From NCBI GenBank assembly GCA_008360955.1, contig LUCM01003887.1, forward strand, positions 184,323 through 248,322: a stretch of 64,000 bases of DNA, given 5' to 3'. This document shows, piece by piece, positions 61,701-64,000 of this stretch (its first letter is position 1; each line of letters opens with the position of its first letter). The notes below the pieces were generated by a model. The model was not told the DNA's origin, did not search any database, and worked only from the letters and a program-made list of their open reading frames with translations. Both the position numbers and the translations under genes were made by a program. The DNA comes from Fasciolopsis buskii (Eukaryota; Platyhelminthes; Trematoda; Plagiorchiida; Fasciolidae).

Positions 61701-64000
61701 ATCATCGTGCAATACAGACTGTGCCTCGAATACCAAGATAAAGATGACTGGAAAAGATATTATTATCAGGGACGTCCGCAGGTCAGTTTACTGGTCTTTT
61801 TTCCCACGTGATAGCAGAATTTTAACATGACTATCTGCTATTGTTTCCACCAACAAGTTGGTTGACAGACTTCGAGTCGATGAGTTTAACTTCAGCATTT
61901 ATTAGGGCGCAGATTTATCTATCAAAAGGCTTCCATTCCTCTGTTTAAGGGCTCTGATAACTGAAAAAAGTGCCCGTCATAGAGGGATAAAGTCTAGAAG
62001 AGACATCAAATAGGAGAATTTGCACTGACTGTTCCTGTGAAAGTAACATCATCGTCATTCTGGAGGGGTTCTGGAAGAGGACCAATCGTCTTTCCGTCTT
62101 TCATTTCTGCCCTCACGGACACAAAGTGTTGTTAGTTTCTTGCAAAGATGGCTTCCTCGTGCTGTGATTCCGTCGTTTCCTAACGGCGAGTTCAACGTTG
62201 TTGGTGCTTGATGAATCATTCGGAATTAGTGATAGTTTTCGTGATACTGAAATAACTGTGAACAGTTTACTAGCATCATCGCCAAACTTTAAATTCCATT
62301 ATCACACAATCTCACGCACATTGCAAATGACTGAAATAAAACACCAAAATGTAACGAACATTTTCACGTGCATGAGGTGCATAGTAAACCGCATAGAGGA
62401 ATTTTCCGCTGTGAAATTGCAATGATGTCTGCGATTGCTGTTTATATTTCCGACAAAATTTCAGCCTACTGATATTTTGGCAACTCCCGCCAAACCCACA
62501 AATTCACACGTATATAAACACGGACACAAAAATGCCGATTGTATTGTTTTCGTTCATTTGCACACTGTACACTCGGGTTTGCTCGACAACTGGCATGCAA
62601 TGGCAACCGATGGGTCAGGCTGGTGCTGAACACGCAACATTTGCAAGTAGTACTGATTGGCATGACTGTCAAACATGCAGCCGAAATCGGCGCACCCCGC
62701 GATCATGCATAACGGGATTGATCACAATCCGTTTAAGCACAAGAACAAAGTTGTCACGGAAGTGTCAAACTGGTTCTCACCTTATTCGCTTGTAATCCGA
62801 TAAGTTTAGTGTAGAAAAAATGCGCTCGAATTTCGAACTCGGTGTTAGCAGAAATGATTAGAAGAACGATAGTTCTGAGAAGTCCAAAATATATTTGGCT
62901 GGGACTAAGCGAGGCAAAGTACTGATTTTGATGAGTGGAATAAAGGAAACATTACAGAAAAAAGCAAAAACCTAAAGGAATTATATTTTCTCAGTCACAG
63001 TGATGCGCTGTAAAGTTCGATTTCCCGATTTTGGCGGAAACTGCTGGCTGTCATTGCAACATGACAGAATCCATTTGCTGATATACCTTGCAATGATTGG
63101 GTCATTTAAAACTGAAACTACTTGCCTGAAGGGAGGAAAACTACGGTTTTCCGAAAGGTTATTAATCATTCGATACTCGATTTGGAAATTCGTGGAAATT
63201 CCTGACAAGATTTTAAATAATTATTTTGAATTTTGCTGATGCGGATCGATTACGCCAGTGACGTACGACCAGTACATGGTGTTGCCTACGTTTGTCGGCT
63301 ATGCGTGGATCGGGAATTACTTGTCAGATTATCCTGGGATTTACATAAATGACTTACTAAGATCACTTCAGTGAAATATACCCATACAATTTACCACGGA
63401 ATGATGCAAATGGAACAATTTCCACTATACCATCTTCCAAGAAAAGTGACAGTTGCTCCCGTCATCCATAAATTCCTTTGACCCAGGGCGATGCAATCAA
63501 AAACAACTTTTCGATGTCTTTCTTCTTTACTCATAAGCATAGATGATCAAATTGGCTTGTACGATACGAAATATCTTTTGTTGTAGGTATTTCCGATTCG
63601 CTACGGACGGTGTTTGAGCTCACCTTCATGGAATTATTCATCTTATTACGACTACCAGTAGGTGCGTCACACTCAACCAAAGTGTTCATCTTTCTGATGA
63701 AACCAGTTTGATTTATTGTAGCAAGAATAGTGATGATCATCCTACAGATTGACCTTTATCCAAATGATGCTAAAATGCGAAAATGTTTGTGAAATACGAG
63801 TGTTATGGGTCGCTACTCTGAAATAATCATTCAAAATCATAAGAGGTTGGGATTTCTATGTCAAATTGGATGTACGGGCCGATAACGTAGGCCGACAGAC
63901 TTATAGTCAGTGGCCATATCCCAGAGTGCCTTTGTTTCAAGCCTCAAACCAGCTTGTTTCTAATGACGTATCCAACAACAACATCACAGGACCTGGTATT

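Larger units (their letters stand above)
56012..64000. other. Long non-coding stretch, nothing recognised
   Basis: 8 kb of AT-rich sequence with only chance-length frames on both strands. Two AT tracts at 58636-58657 and 58752-58770 are listed separately. No family A or B copy, tRNA or protein domain was found. Confidence 0.55.

Overview
The window looks like a gene-poor stretch of an invertebrate animal genome. It is AT-rich, with only one long intact reading frame in 64 kb, eukaryotic splice-like signals, tRNA-derived short interspersed elements (SINEs) and simple-sequence tracts. Nothing bacterial, viral or plasmid-like is visible: no operons, no CRISPR array, no rRNA. The overall look (large intergenic or intronic spaces, tRNA-headed SINEs, a divergent DEG/ENaC channel) would suit a parasitic flatworm or another lophotrochozoan. 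That assignment is inference and not proven by the sequence.

The one confident gene is an intronless minus-strand gene at 7754-9556 for a 600-residue DEG/ENaC-superfamily channel subunit. It has the full two-transmembrane, cysteine-rich-ectodomain architecture. Two signature sites are non-standard: RG replaces the N-terminal HG, and GLT stands at the pore filter position usually written G/S-x-S.

Two repeat families can be defined by comparing copies inside the window. Family A is a ~165-bp SINE with a tRNA-like head and an AATAAAGGAAGTA-type end. Copies lie at 16653-16800 (-), 25626-25780 (+), 29257-29422 (+), 29897-30047 (-), 35516-35679 (+) and 52536-52680 (-). Family B is a longer element whose 75-nt tRNA-like domain sits inside it, behind a shared leader. 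Copies lie at 5852-6090 (+), 10780-10990 (-), 55249-55526 (-) and 55643-55930 (-), and a tail-only inverted fragment at 55937-56011 (+) makes a foldback with its neighbour. A separate GC-rich island at 51379-51512 has three consecutive strong stem-loops and matches neither family.

The rest is apparently intronic or intergenic. Open frames longer than 60 codons are about as frequent as chance predicts at this base composition, so most were discarded. A few segments are kept as low-confidence candidate exons because they combine an open frame with good splice or polyadenylation signals: 4324-4625, 10197-10367, 14433-14575, 19310-19564 (AATAAA 39 nt after the stop) and 25995-26924 on the plus strand; 19678-19871, 37402-37556 and 54613-54728 on the minus strand. 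None has a recognisable product.
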